Assembly: GCF_003852515.1 (NCBI RefSeq)
Contig: NZ_QAJK01000034.1
Location: 11,331-73,221 of the forward strand
Direction: 5' to 3'
DNA: 61,891 nt
Origin: Variovorax sp. KBW07
Lineage (GTDB): Bacteria > Pseudomonadota > Gammaproteobacteria > Burkholderiales > Burkholderiaceae_C
Made by a program: the position numbers and the translations under genes. The notes below the pieces were generated by a model. That model saw nothing but the letters and a program-made list of their open reading frames with translations. It was not told the origin of the DNA and did no database searches. Positions 36,667 to 44,665 of this stretch are shown in pieces (position 1 is the first letter of the stretch; each line of letters begins with the position of its first letter).

Positions 36667-37521
36667 ATGGCACCAATAGCCAAACTTCAACGCCACTGGG
36701 AGCAGTGGGGAGCCAAGCTCGAGCCACTGGTAAAAAGCAAAAGCGCAAGGCTGCATTTTCCACCTAAGCTTAAGCTTAGCGGCGACGACGACGACTTCTA
36801 CCTGTACGCCCCGGAACGCCCAATCTGTATCACCAATGCACCGGTGAAGTCATCGTCCAAACGAGCACGGAGCAATCTTCAGCTTGCGATGTTCATCGAC
36901 GGAGATCTGAAATTCTCCAAGGATGCGAATGATCCGTGCATCACCCATAGCTGCAATCTGACCATCTTCAAGTACACGGAGGTTCCACACAAGTCAGCAC
37001 ATCTCGAGATGGTTGACACGATGCATTTCGATGTGGATGCCGTTGACTCGGACGGAAGGCGCACGCCTTTTCACCCCATCTTTCACGTTCAGCGAGGCTC
37101 TAGCCACGATGATTCCGTCTACCAGGAACTCTTGGCCGACATCTGGCACCTGGACGCCGCCAGCATCACGGTGGACCAGAACAACAAGGTTGCTCTTGGA
37201 ACGCCCTATCTCCGAATTCCCACACCACAACTTGACATGTTCTCCCTGTTCACGATGGTGGCCGCGGATTACTTCTGCAACCCGGGAGACGTGAAACGAG
37301 ATGCCGATCACGACAAGGCGCTTAAGGACGGGACGCGACGGGTTAACGCTGCGGATAGGACGAACGTGACGGAACAGTTTGTCGCGCTTCTCGAGCTGCT
37401 CAAAGGCACGAACAACCTCGCGCGCGAAGGCAGGTCCGCGGTTGAGCTTCGCGACCGACTGCACAACGCTGCGGTGTTCAGCACTGCCTGCTGGTATCCA
37501 GAATCAGCCAAGGCTCAATAG
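36667..37521 (+). CDS. Fourth gene of the methyltransferase/GHKL operon, unknown function
   Basis: A 284-residue protein I do not recognise. It begins MAPIAKLQRHWEQWG; a block at 60-110 has alternating hydrophobic strands (SNLQLAMFIDGDLKF, NLTIFKYTEVP); the C-terminal third is helical. No PD-(D/E)XK, HNH, HEPN, TIR or other effector motif is obvious, although it is the natural effector candidate because the three genes before it code for marking and signalling. The ATG at 36667 lies 5 bp after the receiver gene's stop. An IS66-derived cassette has landed about 100 bp downstream. Confidence 0.62.
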   Translation: MAPIAKLQRHWEQWGAKLEPLVKSKSARLHFPPKLKLSGDDDDFYLYAPERPICITNAPVKSSSKRARSNLQLAMFIDGDLKFSKDANDPCITHSCNLTIFKYTEVPHKSAHLEMVDTMHFDVDAVDSDGRRTPFHPIFHVQRGSSHDDSVYQELLADIWHLDAASITVDQNNKVALGTPYLRIPTPQLDMFSLFTMVAADYFCNPGDVKRDADHDKALKDGTRRVNAADRTNVTEQFVALLELLKGTNNLAREGRSAVELRDRLHNAAVFSTACWYPESAKAQ

Positions 37522-37616
37522 TGGGCGTGGCATTCGAAGGCCTGCTGCTTGCGAATCCTGTACGGTCACACGGAAAAAGGGGACGTAGCGGTGCGAATCA
37601 TCATCTATACGCCGAA

Positions 37617-37624
37617 GTTCCAAC
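37617..37624. repeat. 8-bp target duplication GTTCCAAC, left copy
   Basis: GTTCCAAC directly precedes the left end of the IS66-derived element and is repeated exactly at 41503-41510. An 8-bp duplication is the IS66-family norm. Confidence 0.9.
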
Positions 37625-37675
37625 GTAAGCACACGGCGATCCCTTGTTGACCGTTGCCGGTCACTCGGCTATTGA

Positions 37676-37855
37676 TCAGGCGCTCGCATCCAACCAACCA
37701 CGCGGCAGCAACTCCCCGAGCCGGCTGGCCCTGTGCGTAGGCAGCCGGGTCAGCACATCCTCTAGATAGACACAAGGGTCATGCCCATTCGTATGCGCCG
37801 ACTGCACCAGCCTCATCACCGCCACCGCCCGCTGGCTCCGAGCCCACCGGGTATG
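37676..37855 (-). pseudogene. IS66 tnpC, only the 3' end left
   Basis: On the minus strand the DNA reads SQRAVAVMRLVQSAHTNGHD, then YLEDVLTRLPTHRASRLGEL, ending LPRGWLDASA and TGA at 37678-37676. This is the standard C-terminus of the IS66 DDE transposase. Everything upstream, including the catalytic core, is gone. Confidence 0.88.
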
Positions 37856-37896
37856 CTCGCATCCTACAAGGGGGCAGGGACACCCGGGAGCGCAAC

Positions 37897-40800
37897 ATGT
37901 ACAAAACGACCTTTGGCACGCAACGACAACAGCTATTGGACTGGCTGAGAGCGACTTGGCTTCGAGATGGGCCTCCCATTTGCATCGTTGAAGGCTTCCC
38001 CGGCGTCGGCAAGACCGCCCTTGCTGGCGATCTCTGTGACGCAGCCAAGACCGTTGATCATTTGCAGATCTGCTTTGAAGAGGTCACGAACCGGCCTGCT
38101 CCGTCCCTGACAGATCTCTTTCTAGATCTAGCCTCAAACCTCACGGGGCATTGCAACCAGCCCGACATGGAGACGGCACTTCTCGGGGAAGGTGACCTGA
38201 TTTTTGCTCGCGCCCTCGATCGCGCCCTCCGAAATGATGTCCTGATCGTCATTGACGATTTTCAGCGGCTGCTCAAGCCCGACAGCGGCGAGCCAATGGA
38301 CGAACTGGCCAACGTCCTGCAGTCGATAGGCATGAATAGAGGCCACAAAGGCCGGCTGCTCCTTCTGAGCGATCGCCTGCTGGTGCAAGGGCGTTGGTCT
38401 GCGGACATCCCCGTCAAGAGGCTCAATGAGCTTGCGCCGGCCGAGGCCATTGCGCTACTCGAAGATCGGCTCGCTTCTGCGACGATCACTGACGCGGTAT
38501 CGGAGGAGCGAAAGCTAGATCTGGTCAAGGTCCTGGGCTGCAATCCGCGGGCCATTGAGACACTAGTAGCGTCGCTCGCCTTCGATTCTCTCGACGATGT
38601 CGTCGGGCGTCACCCGGGGTTTTGGTCTGTTCTGGATCGCGACATGTCGCGGGAGTTCTTGATCCGTCTGGAACGCGACCTGCTTGAAAGATCCATCGCG
38701 CAACTCAACCCGGATCACTACAGGCGTTTGCTTCTCTTGAGTGTCCATCGCAAGAATTTCGAGCAAGGCGTCTTTCAGCTGTTGTACGACGGTAAGCGGG
38801 CGGAGAGTCGCGCTCTAGCCCATGCACTCGTCACACACTTTCTCTTGAATCACGTGGGTGGCTGGTACTCGGTGCAGCCGCTTGTCAGAGAAATTGGCTT
38901 GACGCACCTTCGCGAGCACGACGCGGATTTCAAGCAGGCGCACGCTCGTGCTGCGGAGTACTACGTACGACCGTTGAAAGCTCGGGACGCCAGCGGCTTC
39001 AACTCTCGGCTGGTGAACTCATTTGCTGAGGCGCGGTATCACCTTTACCACGCTGGCAAGAACGAGGAGCTTCGAGAGCTTGTCGTGCAGATGATCGACG
39101 TTGCTCGCGCCGAGCTAAATGCGACGTCGCCTGTTCCAAACCATCCGGAAGATCTCAACGAGCGAATCGGCATTCTCAGCATCCTGCTGGAGCGAAGTGC
39201 GCCAGGAGGACTCCACTACTACATAGCGCGATGCTTGCGGGCTCGCAAAGGACCGGGCGATCTCAAGAAGGCCGTCGAGCACGCGCGCGCCGCGACGGCT
39301 GGTCGACGCGCGCCTGCAGACGCGTGGGTGCTCCTCGCACAACTGCTAGAGCAGACCGGGGACAAGATTGGTGCCATCGAGACTATCTACAAAGCACTCG
39401 ACGCTGTCCCAGATCAGGACAAGCGATTTGCTCTGTACCACTACGGGGCGACACTATTTGCCAGCGCTGGCAAGATTCCGGATGCACTAATCCTTCTGCA
39501 AGAAGGCATCCTGAACGTGCCGCCAGAGAAGTCTGCAACCCCGCTCTACATGAAGGCTGCAGAGCTGTACGCGGAAACGAATCGAGAGGATACGGCGATC
39601 GCGCTACTTCGCGACGCTGTCCAGCGCGTCCCGGCCAAGCAAGATGCTTTTGCTCTGTACCGGATGCTAGTGCAGGCGCTGGTCAAGACCGGTCGCACTC
39701 CAGAGGCCAAGGATTTGCTAACGAAGGCAATTGCCGAGGGGGCTGTTGAAGGCCCAAGTCTCGACCAAGTGCAGCGACTTCTCCGCGCTATTAGTCGAGG
39801 CAGCCGCGGGGTCAATATCCCCGAGTCCGAAGCGCCAGCAGAACCAACCACAGTCGTGCCCGCGAGCGTCGTCGCTGCATCAAACCCATCGAAGCGCATC
39901 CTCGTGATGGCCACAGAGTGGACGGCCAAGCACGGCGGCCTCTCGACATTCAATCGGGAGCTCTGCAAGTCCCTCTCATCCTTGGGTCACGACGTTGTTT
40001 GCGTGGTTCCGCGCATTGAAGCTGGCGAGGCAAACGCCGCACTTGCTGTGAATGTCCGACTCGTGGGAGCGCGCCCAGGGGGCCAGGATCCCGCCAGCGG
40101 CCTTCTTAGGCGTCTGCCTCTCCAGGGGTTCGCGCCTGATTTGATCATCGGGCATGGTCGAATTACAGGCGAAGCCGCTCGAGTCCAGCAGCAGGACTCC
40201 TATCCAACAGCCAAGCGGATCCATTTCGTCCACATGGCCCCAGGCGAGATCGAGTGGTACAAAGGCAAGGAAGACGCTGCGCAAACCGCTGACCACAGAG
40301 AGGGGCTCGAGCTCGATCTTTGCAAGGAAGCGGATCTCGTAGCCGCAGTGGGCCCGCGCCTTTATCTGGAGGTCGGCAATCTTCTGTCGGCCTTGCAAGT
40401 TCAACCCAGGCTCTTTCAGTTCATTCCCGGGTTGCGAGGAGTCGCCGAGCGAGAGCCGTCTCCTTTGCTCTTGTGCTTGGTGCTGGGGCGAGCGGAGGAC
40501 ATTCAGCTCAAGGGCCTTGATATTGCCGCGAAGGCGCTTGCGAAGTTGCTCGAGTCCGGATCTGAGTTCGATTCCACTCCAGAATTGGTGGTGCGAGGAG
40601 CGCCCACTGGGACTGGTACAGCGTTGAGAGAAGCGCTTCGCGACCTTGTGTACCCAAGCGATCTGTCCATTCGAGTCAAAGAGTATTCGTCGGACATCGA
40701 CGCAATTGAGCAAGATCTGCGGCGAGCCTCAGTCCTGTTGATGCCATCTCGCCGCGAGGGCTTCGGCCTCGTGCCGCTCGAGGCGCTACAAGCTGGCACA

Positions 40801-41061
40801 CCCATCCTGGTTAGCAACAAAAGTGGCTTCGCGGAGTTCTTGAAGTCGAAGATTTCCAGCTCGAACCAATTACAACAGTACGTCGTGCGCACAGTGGATG
40901 ATGTCGATGAGTCCGCAACCGAATGGGCGAAGGCGCTTGAGTTTGTTCTGCGCGATCGAAAGGCCGCTTTTAGACGAACCGTCGAACTCCAAGACATCTT
41001 CACGGACCACACCTGGGACACAGCTTCTAAATCCATGCTCGCCGTCGTATTCGGCAGCTAG
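37897..41061 (+). CDS. STAND NTPase - TPR - GT4 glycosyltransferase fusion protein
   Basis: A 1054-residue protein. The N-terminus is an AAA+/NB-ARC-like STAND NTPase: Walker A EGFPGVGKTAL (GKT at 38-40) and Walker B VLIVIDDFQRLL (about 113-124), with winged-helix-like helices to about 400. TPR-like helix pairs fill about 440-640 (WVLLAQLLEQTGDKIGAIET and similar every ~34 residues). After a Pro/Ala linker comes a GT-B fold of the GT4 type (ILVMATEWTAKHGGLSTFNR near 668; the EX7E motif REGFGLVPLEAL near 953-962). It looks like a bacterial NLR-type sensor whose output is a glycosyltransferase at the C-terminus. It is the only gene inside the IS66-derived cassette. Confidence 0.85.
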   Translation: MYKTTFGTQRQQLLDWLRATWLRDGPPICIVEGFPGVGKTALAGDLCDAAKTVDHLQICFEEVTNRPAPSLTDLFLDLASNLTGHCNQPDMETALLGEGDLIFARALDRALRNDVLIVIDDFQRLLKPDSGEPMDELANVLQSIGMNRGHKGRLLLLSDRLLVQGRWSADIPVKRLNELAPAEAIALLEDRLASATITDAVSEERKLDLVKVLGCNPRAIETLVASLAFDSLDDVVGRHPGFWSVLDRDMSREFLIRLERDLLERSIAQLNPDHYRRLLLLSVHRKNFEQGVFQLLYDGKRAESRALAHALVTHFLLNHVGGWYSVQPLVREIGLTHLREHDADFKQAHARAAEYYVRPLKARDASGFNSRLVNSFAEARYHLYHAGKNEELRELVVQMIDVARAELNATSPVPNHPEDLNERIGILSILLERSAPGGLHYYIARCLRARKGPGDLKKAVEHARAATAGRRAPADAWVLLAQLLEQTGDKIGAIETIYKALDAVPDQDKRFALYHYGATLFASAGKIPDALILLQEGILNVPPEKSATPLYMKAAELYAETNREDTAIALLRDAVQRVPAKQDAFALYRMLVQALVKTGRTPEAKDLLTKAIAEGAVEGPSLDQVQRLLRAISRGSRGVNIPESEAPAEPTTVVPASVVAASNPSKRILVMATEWTAKHGGLSTFNRELCKSLSSLGHDVVCVVPRIEAGEANAALAVNVRLVGARPGGQDPASGLLRRLPLQGFAPDLIIGHGRITGEAARVQQQDSYPTAKRIHFVHMAPGEIEWYKGKEDAAQTADHREGLELDLCKEADLVAAVGPRLYLEVGNLLSALQVQPRLFQFIPGLRGVAEREPSPLLLCLVLGRAEDIQLKGLDIAAKALAKLLESGSEFDSTPELVVRGAPTGTGTALREALRDLVYPSDLSIRVKEYSSDIDAIEQDLRRASVLLMPSRREGFGLVPLEALQAGTPILVSNKSGFAEFLKSKISSSNQLQQYVVRTVDDVDESATEWAKALEFVLRDRKAAFRRTVELQDIFTDHTWDTASKSMLAVVFGS

Positions 41062-41085
41062 GCAGCAGTTCACAAGCGGCACTGA

Positions 41086-41439
41086 TCAGGCTGCGCACGA
41101 CGATGCTGATTCCACCGGACAGTGCACCACGGCGGTGGCGCTGCCTCGCTCCAGTTCGATGCGGATGTCACGGGCCGGCATCTCGGCTTTGGGCTGCACA
41201 TCGAGCGTGATGAAGTCGGGCATCGGCAAGGTTGGAACGTCAGTCGCCTTCGGCGACGCAGCCCTGCGAACGTCGGCACGCCATCCGTGCACTACGTTCG
41301 CATTCAGGCTGTACAGCTTCGCGAGCGCCGCGGCAGAAGCATCCGACTGCCGGCACGCCTCAAGGACCTCCGCCTTGAACCGCGCGCTGTGCTTGCGACG
41401 GGTGGCCCGCTTAACCACACCATATTGCGTCCACATCAT
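41086..41439 (-). CDS. tnpA: IS66 TnpA accessory protein, C-terminus truncated
   Basis: A 117-residue IS66 OrfA-type HTH protein: RRKHSARFKAEVLEACRQSD, then AALAKLYSLNANVVHGWRAD, then IRIELERGSATAVVH. IS66 TnpA proteins normally end CAxWLxxLLR; here the frame stops right after SSCAA, at the junction with the passenger gene, so about 10-15 residues are missing. It may be inactive; tnpB and tnpC, which would be needed for transposition, are absent. Confidence 0.88.
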   Translation of the reverse strand: MMWTQYGVVKRATRRKHSARFKAEVLEACRQSDASAAALAKLYSLNANVVHGWRADVRRAASPKATDVPTLPMPDFITLDVQPKAEMPARDIRIELERGSATAVVHCPVESASSCAA

Positions 41440-41502
41440 TCATCGCGGACACGATGCCTGCCGACCATCGGGCAATCAAGATGACTTCACCGTGCGGCTT
41501 AC

Positions 41503-41510
41503 GTTCCAAC
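41503..41510. repeat. 8-bp target duplication GTTCCAAC, right copy
   Basis: Identical to 37617-37624 and directly after the right IS66 terminus. Confidence 0.9.
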
Positions 41511-41718
41511 AAGAAATCAAACGGCACGGCAACGGTGCTTTGCCCTCCCCGATCAGTTGGCAAGGCTTCGCGGTCGTCAGAAGCTAGCGACGCCTCCTTC
41601 ACGAGACGAAATTCGAGGAACTCTGAGCCCGATTGCAGTGACTTGTTATCTGCGCCGTCAACGCATCAGGTGCATGCACATCTTTCCCGCTCAATGGACG
41701 ATGAGTCGAGAAGTCGTT

Positions 41719-42477
41719 CTAGAAGGTCCGGTCGTTGACCAATTCGGTTGCCTGGACGAACTCCACTAGTTCGCCAAGAACATCGACGCGTGGCTTTCCG
41801 CCAGAGATTCGAAGTAGCAGCGAATCAACCTCGGCACAGTGAAAAGTCCCGCGCCGAGGGTTAAAGATGCCAACGTGGCTCCAGCGTTGACGCCCGGCCC
41901 CCGCATCAAGCGCGAGATAAGTTATGAGCTGTCGCAGATCTTTTCCGGCGACCTTACGCGTCGTCGTCTTGACCTCCACTAAAGTCCCGCCGATGCCAAG
42001 ATCACCCTCTGCAGTATTCAGGAAGCCGCAACCTTGAAACCTCGGACCGAACTCGACGGGGGATGTTGGCTGGAAGGCACGGTAGAGCGACGCGTAGTTC
42101 TTTGCCAGCGCCAAGGCTTGATTCAATTCCGAGGGCTGCAATGACTCCATCGAGTCGGGCTTCGCACCTTCGTAGTGCTGTACTACCTCGAAAGCTCTTC
42201 GGCTTGCCTCCTGGATCATCCCTGGGTCATCGAGCAGACTTGTTGGAACTCGACCGCTGTCGCGCAGCAATCGGGCTCCCCAGAAAGCAAACTCGGCAAC
42301 GATGTCAGCTCGAGTGCCAGGCGTGATCGGAACAGCTTTAAGCAGCCCCCCGGTTTCGTCGAGAAGCTCCTTCCGATAGGCCTCGTTGAAGAGACCGACG
42401 AAACGTGGTGTCAGCAGCGGCACCAGCTCCTGCCAGAACGAGGCGAAAGACTTCGCGAAGGCGCGCTCGGAAATCAC
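41719..42477 (-). CDS. PD-(D/E)XK-like nuclease coupled to a reverse transcriptase
   Basis: A 252-residue protein. Residues 1-130 are helical; the second half has EGDLGIGGTLVEVKTTTRKV with Asp near 154 and the ExK pair near 165-167, followed by a Gln in the next helix (DLRQLITYLAL). This is the order of a PD-(D/E)XK nuclease active site, as in restriction-like enzymes. Its ATG overlaps the reverse-transcriptase stop by 4 nt (ATGA), so the two are made together. A role as the toxic or DNA-processing partner of the RT is inference; the fold call rests on motif only. Confidence 0.7.
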   Translation of the reverse strand: MISERAFAKSFASFWQELVPLLTPRFVGLFNEAYRKELLDETGGLLKAVPITPGTRADIVAEFAFWGARLLRDSGRVPTSLLDDPGMIQEASRRAFEVVQHYEGAKPDSMESLQPSELNQALALAKNYASLYRAFQPTSPVEFGPRFQGCGFLNTAEGDLGIGGTLVEVKTTTRKVAGKDLRQLITYLALDAGAGRQRWSHVGIFNPRRGTFHCAEVDSLLLRISGGKPRVDVLGELVEFVQATELVNDRTF

Positions 42478-44075
42478 AACGGTACGCTCTTGTTGGCCTG
42501 AAATCGATCAGAGAACCAGTCTCGGATCAGCAGCTCAGCTTCGGACCAACTTCCTTTGACGTGACCGCGCCAATGCTTGCCCTCGTCTCCCAAGAAGTAA
42601 GAGGCCATGATGAAGGCACGCCGCTCAAAGACAGACATCGCGCCATACTTCGTCTTTGCATCGGACAACCAGTAGTGGCATGACCACTTGGCCATTGCCA
42701 AGATGACCAAGCGGCGAATCATCGGGTTGGCGCTCTCCTCAAAGATCTTGATCAGTATCTCCTCCTTCTGCTGGGTCTGATCGCCGGCCATAGCACGAAT
42801 ATAGTATGAAAGATTGACCTCAACCGACAGCAACGGCGACTGCTCGGTCCACAGTTTGCAAAGGGCCTCATCGATGCGAATCCGCTCATCGGTGGCTGAG
42901 CCCGCGTATACCTCGCGCACGACGCGCATGACCGTCACAAATACTGGAGCGAGCGTCATTACGTTGTCGCCATCGAGCAGCATGCTCACTGCCTGCAGCT
43001 TTTGTGCTGGCGCGAGAACGAGGATGGCCTGAACGGCCTGCTTGGCCACGGCAGAGTCGATCGTTGTTTTGGCGATCTCGCGACCCAATATGCCGATGAT
43101 GTCGATTTCCTGGATGGCCCCCTTGAGCTCTTCGTAGTCCGCCTCGGCGGTAGGTGAATAGGGGTCGAAACGCAGTGAGATGCTCAGCAGCTTCTGCTCT
43201 TCAGTGGCCAGCGCGCTCGCAGTTTCAGCGGGATCTAACAACTGAGCCGTCTCGCGGAACTCTTGCGCCGACAGAATGCGCGTCTTCTTCTTTTGAAGCA
43301 CCAAGCCTTCGTTCGCCAGCTTCTCCGAAAGGAAAACCAGAGTGCGATAGGCCTCCGCCTTGTCGGCACAGAAGATGGCGTAGTCGTCCGCATAGCGGCA
43401 GAAGCGGACACCACGTCGGACGAGGAGTTTGTCAACTCCATCGAGTGAAAGCTCGGCCAGGATTCGCGAAGCTGGACCACCTACCGGCAGGCCATAAGAC
43501 ACGTTCTGCGAGAACTGTTTGAGCAGGTCCATCAGCCGGTTCGGCTGATCACCCACGCCAGGCAGGCGCTGCAGCGCATTTTCGATACGATGGTGATAGA
43601 TACGGGGGTAAAAATCAGAAATGTCCGTCTGCACAACTACGGGGTAGACGTCACTAAGCGCCAAACACTGTCTTCTGAAGTCGATCCAAGTGCTATCTTT
43701 AAATATCTTGGCTTCGACGTCTTGCCACTGAAAACGGTAAGAGAACACCGTGTTGTCGACTTCCGGCACGCGGACGGCCTCGATCTTGTCGGCGATCGAC
43801 AGCACCAGCGACAGGTAGTAGGCGTTCCAGAACGGATCAATCAACGTTGCCCATCGAAACCCGGCATAACCGACCTGTGTCAGACTTCGCATCGTCTCGG
43901 GCGGATAGACCGAAAGCCAGTGGTCGGGCTTTGAGTGGATGCTTTTGATTAGCTTGCTTGCATCCGATAGCCGATCGCGAAATAGCAGGTTCTCGAACGG
44001 GAACGTAAAGATGTCCGTGTCACCATGTTCGGCGACGTTGCGAAGTGCGGCGGTGATCGCGTCATCGAAGTGCAT
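42474..44075 (-). CDS. Reverse transcriptase of a defence-associated (UG/Abi-like) type
   Basis: A 533-residue RT. Motif A is QTDISDFYPRIYHHRI (about 148), motif B is GLPVGGPASRILAEL (about 195) and the catalytic box is RYADDYAIF (Asp pair about 229-230), followed by the thumb region LQKKKTRIL. The YADD box and the PVGGPASR wording resemble UG/Abi RTs rather than group II intron RTs (no maturase or HNH domain) or retron RTs. Residues 300-533 form an all-helical region. ATG at 44075 has AGAAGAGG upstream; longer frames upstream are not RT-like. It is coupled to a PD-(D/E)XK-like gene. Confidence 0.88.
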   Translation of the reverse strand: MHFDDAITAALRNVAEHGDTDIFTFPFENLLFRDRLSDASKLIKSIHSKPDHWLSVYPPETMRSLTQVGYAGFRWATLIDPFWNAYYLSLVLSIADKIEAVRVPEVDNTVFSYRFQWQDVEAKIFKDSTWIDFRRQCLALSDVYPVVVQTDISDFYPRIYHHRIENALQRLPGVGDQPNRLMDLLKQFSQNVSYGLPVGGPASRILAELSLDGVDKLLVRRGVRFCRYADDYAIFCADKAEAYRTLVFLSEKLANEGLVLQKKKTRILSAQEFRETAQLLDPAETASALATEEQKLLSISLRFDPYSPTAEADYEELKGAIQEIDIIGILGREIAKTTIDSAVAKQAVQAILVLAPAQKLQAVSMLLDGDNVMTLAPVFVTVMRVVREVYAGSATDERIRIDEALCKLWTEQSPLLSVEVNLSYYIRAMAGDQTQQKEEILIKIFEESANPMIRRLVILAMAKWSCHYWLSDAKTKYGAMSVFERRAFIMASYFLGDEGKHWRGHVKGSWSEAELLIRDWFSDRFQANKSVPL

Positions 44076-44665
44076 TGCGCCTCTTCTAGAACATGGTTTG
44101 GGTGACCCCGATGTTAAAGCGAGAATGAAGCAGCTCCAGACCTCCGCAGGATACTCATCGGCACGGTCTCGGCGTTTTCCACTCTCCCGAACCTGAAGCC
44201 TGGGAATCTGCACGTGCACGTCCTCTTCGAGACGAGTGACTTTGATCGCCCGACCATCCGGGTCAATGTGTCTTCCAAGATCGAGTGCGATGAATGGAAC
44301 GCGAAGCTGGCGATCCTGCTGCAGTAGCGGCTGGCCGGTCGAATCCGGGAAGCATTAGGTCTGCTGAGCCTGCCCTCGATCAGCCGTTGAGTGTTGACGA
44401 TCTCGGTTGCCCGATGTGGTAGCCATCGCTAAGATAAGCCCGACGAAAACGCTCCCTCAAGACTTGTTTCCAAACGCCATGTTGAACTTCTCAGCCGCAA
44501 CCACCCAACGCGTCGCATCCGACGCGGGCGCGGCTGTTCGCCTGGCCATATGTTCGCGGACCTCGACCCGAACCTCGAACCGGATAGCAGCGGCGATATC
44601 GCCTCGCCTCATCCTCGTTCCCCAGTCCAGGAGCTGACAAATTCGGCTCCATCCAGGAGCCCAGA
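44076..44665. other. Upstream region of the RT operon and of the phosphoesterase operon
   Basis: About 590 bp between divergent operons. It must hold both promoters and could hold a non-coding RNA for the RT, but I see no msr/msd-like inverted repeat. The frame 44118-44327 (plus strand, no start codon) has strikingly coding-like G/C third positions and may be a gene fragment. Confidence 0.45.
44118..44327 (+). pseudogene. Possible 3' gene fragment, unknown
   Basis: A 69-codon open stretch between TAA (44115) and TAG (44325-44327) without a start codon. It reads for example LPNLKPGNLHVHVLFETSDF and ends SKIECDEWNAKLAILLQ. Third positions are mostly G or C as in real genes here. I do not recognise a family. 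It may be the tail of a gene lost when cargo segments were joined. Confidence 0.35.

Larger units (their letters stand above)
37625..41502. mobile_element. IS66-derived cassette with a passenger gene, 3878 bp
   Basis: The left end begins GTAAGCACACGGCGA and the right end, read inward, GTAAGCCGCACGGTGA: IS66-type termini starting GTAAGC, matching apart from a one-base gap and two changes. Perfect 8-bp duplications flank it. Inside, the leftmost ~180 bp code for the last residues of TnpC and the rightmost ~350 bp for TnpA, both on the minus strand in their natural places. The end of tnpA, all of tnpB and most of tnpC are replaced by one rightward gene for a STAND-TPR-glycosyltransferase protein. 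It cannot move by itself but could be moved by an intact IS66 in trans. Confidence 0.9.

Noticed and set aside
44407-44637. Small plus-strand frame before the first phosphoesterase
   Set aside because: Ser/Thr/Arg-rich translation without family likeness or ribosome site; more likely promoter and leader DNA.
41719-44665. Retron (RT with msr/msd RNA)
   Set aside because: The RT wording is UG/Abi-like, and no inverted-repeat-flanked RNA region is visible upstream; the partner is a nuclease-like gene.
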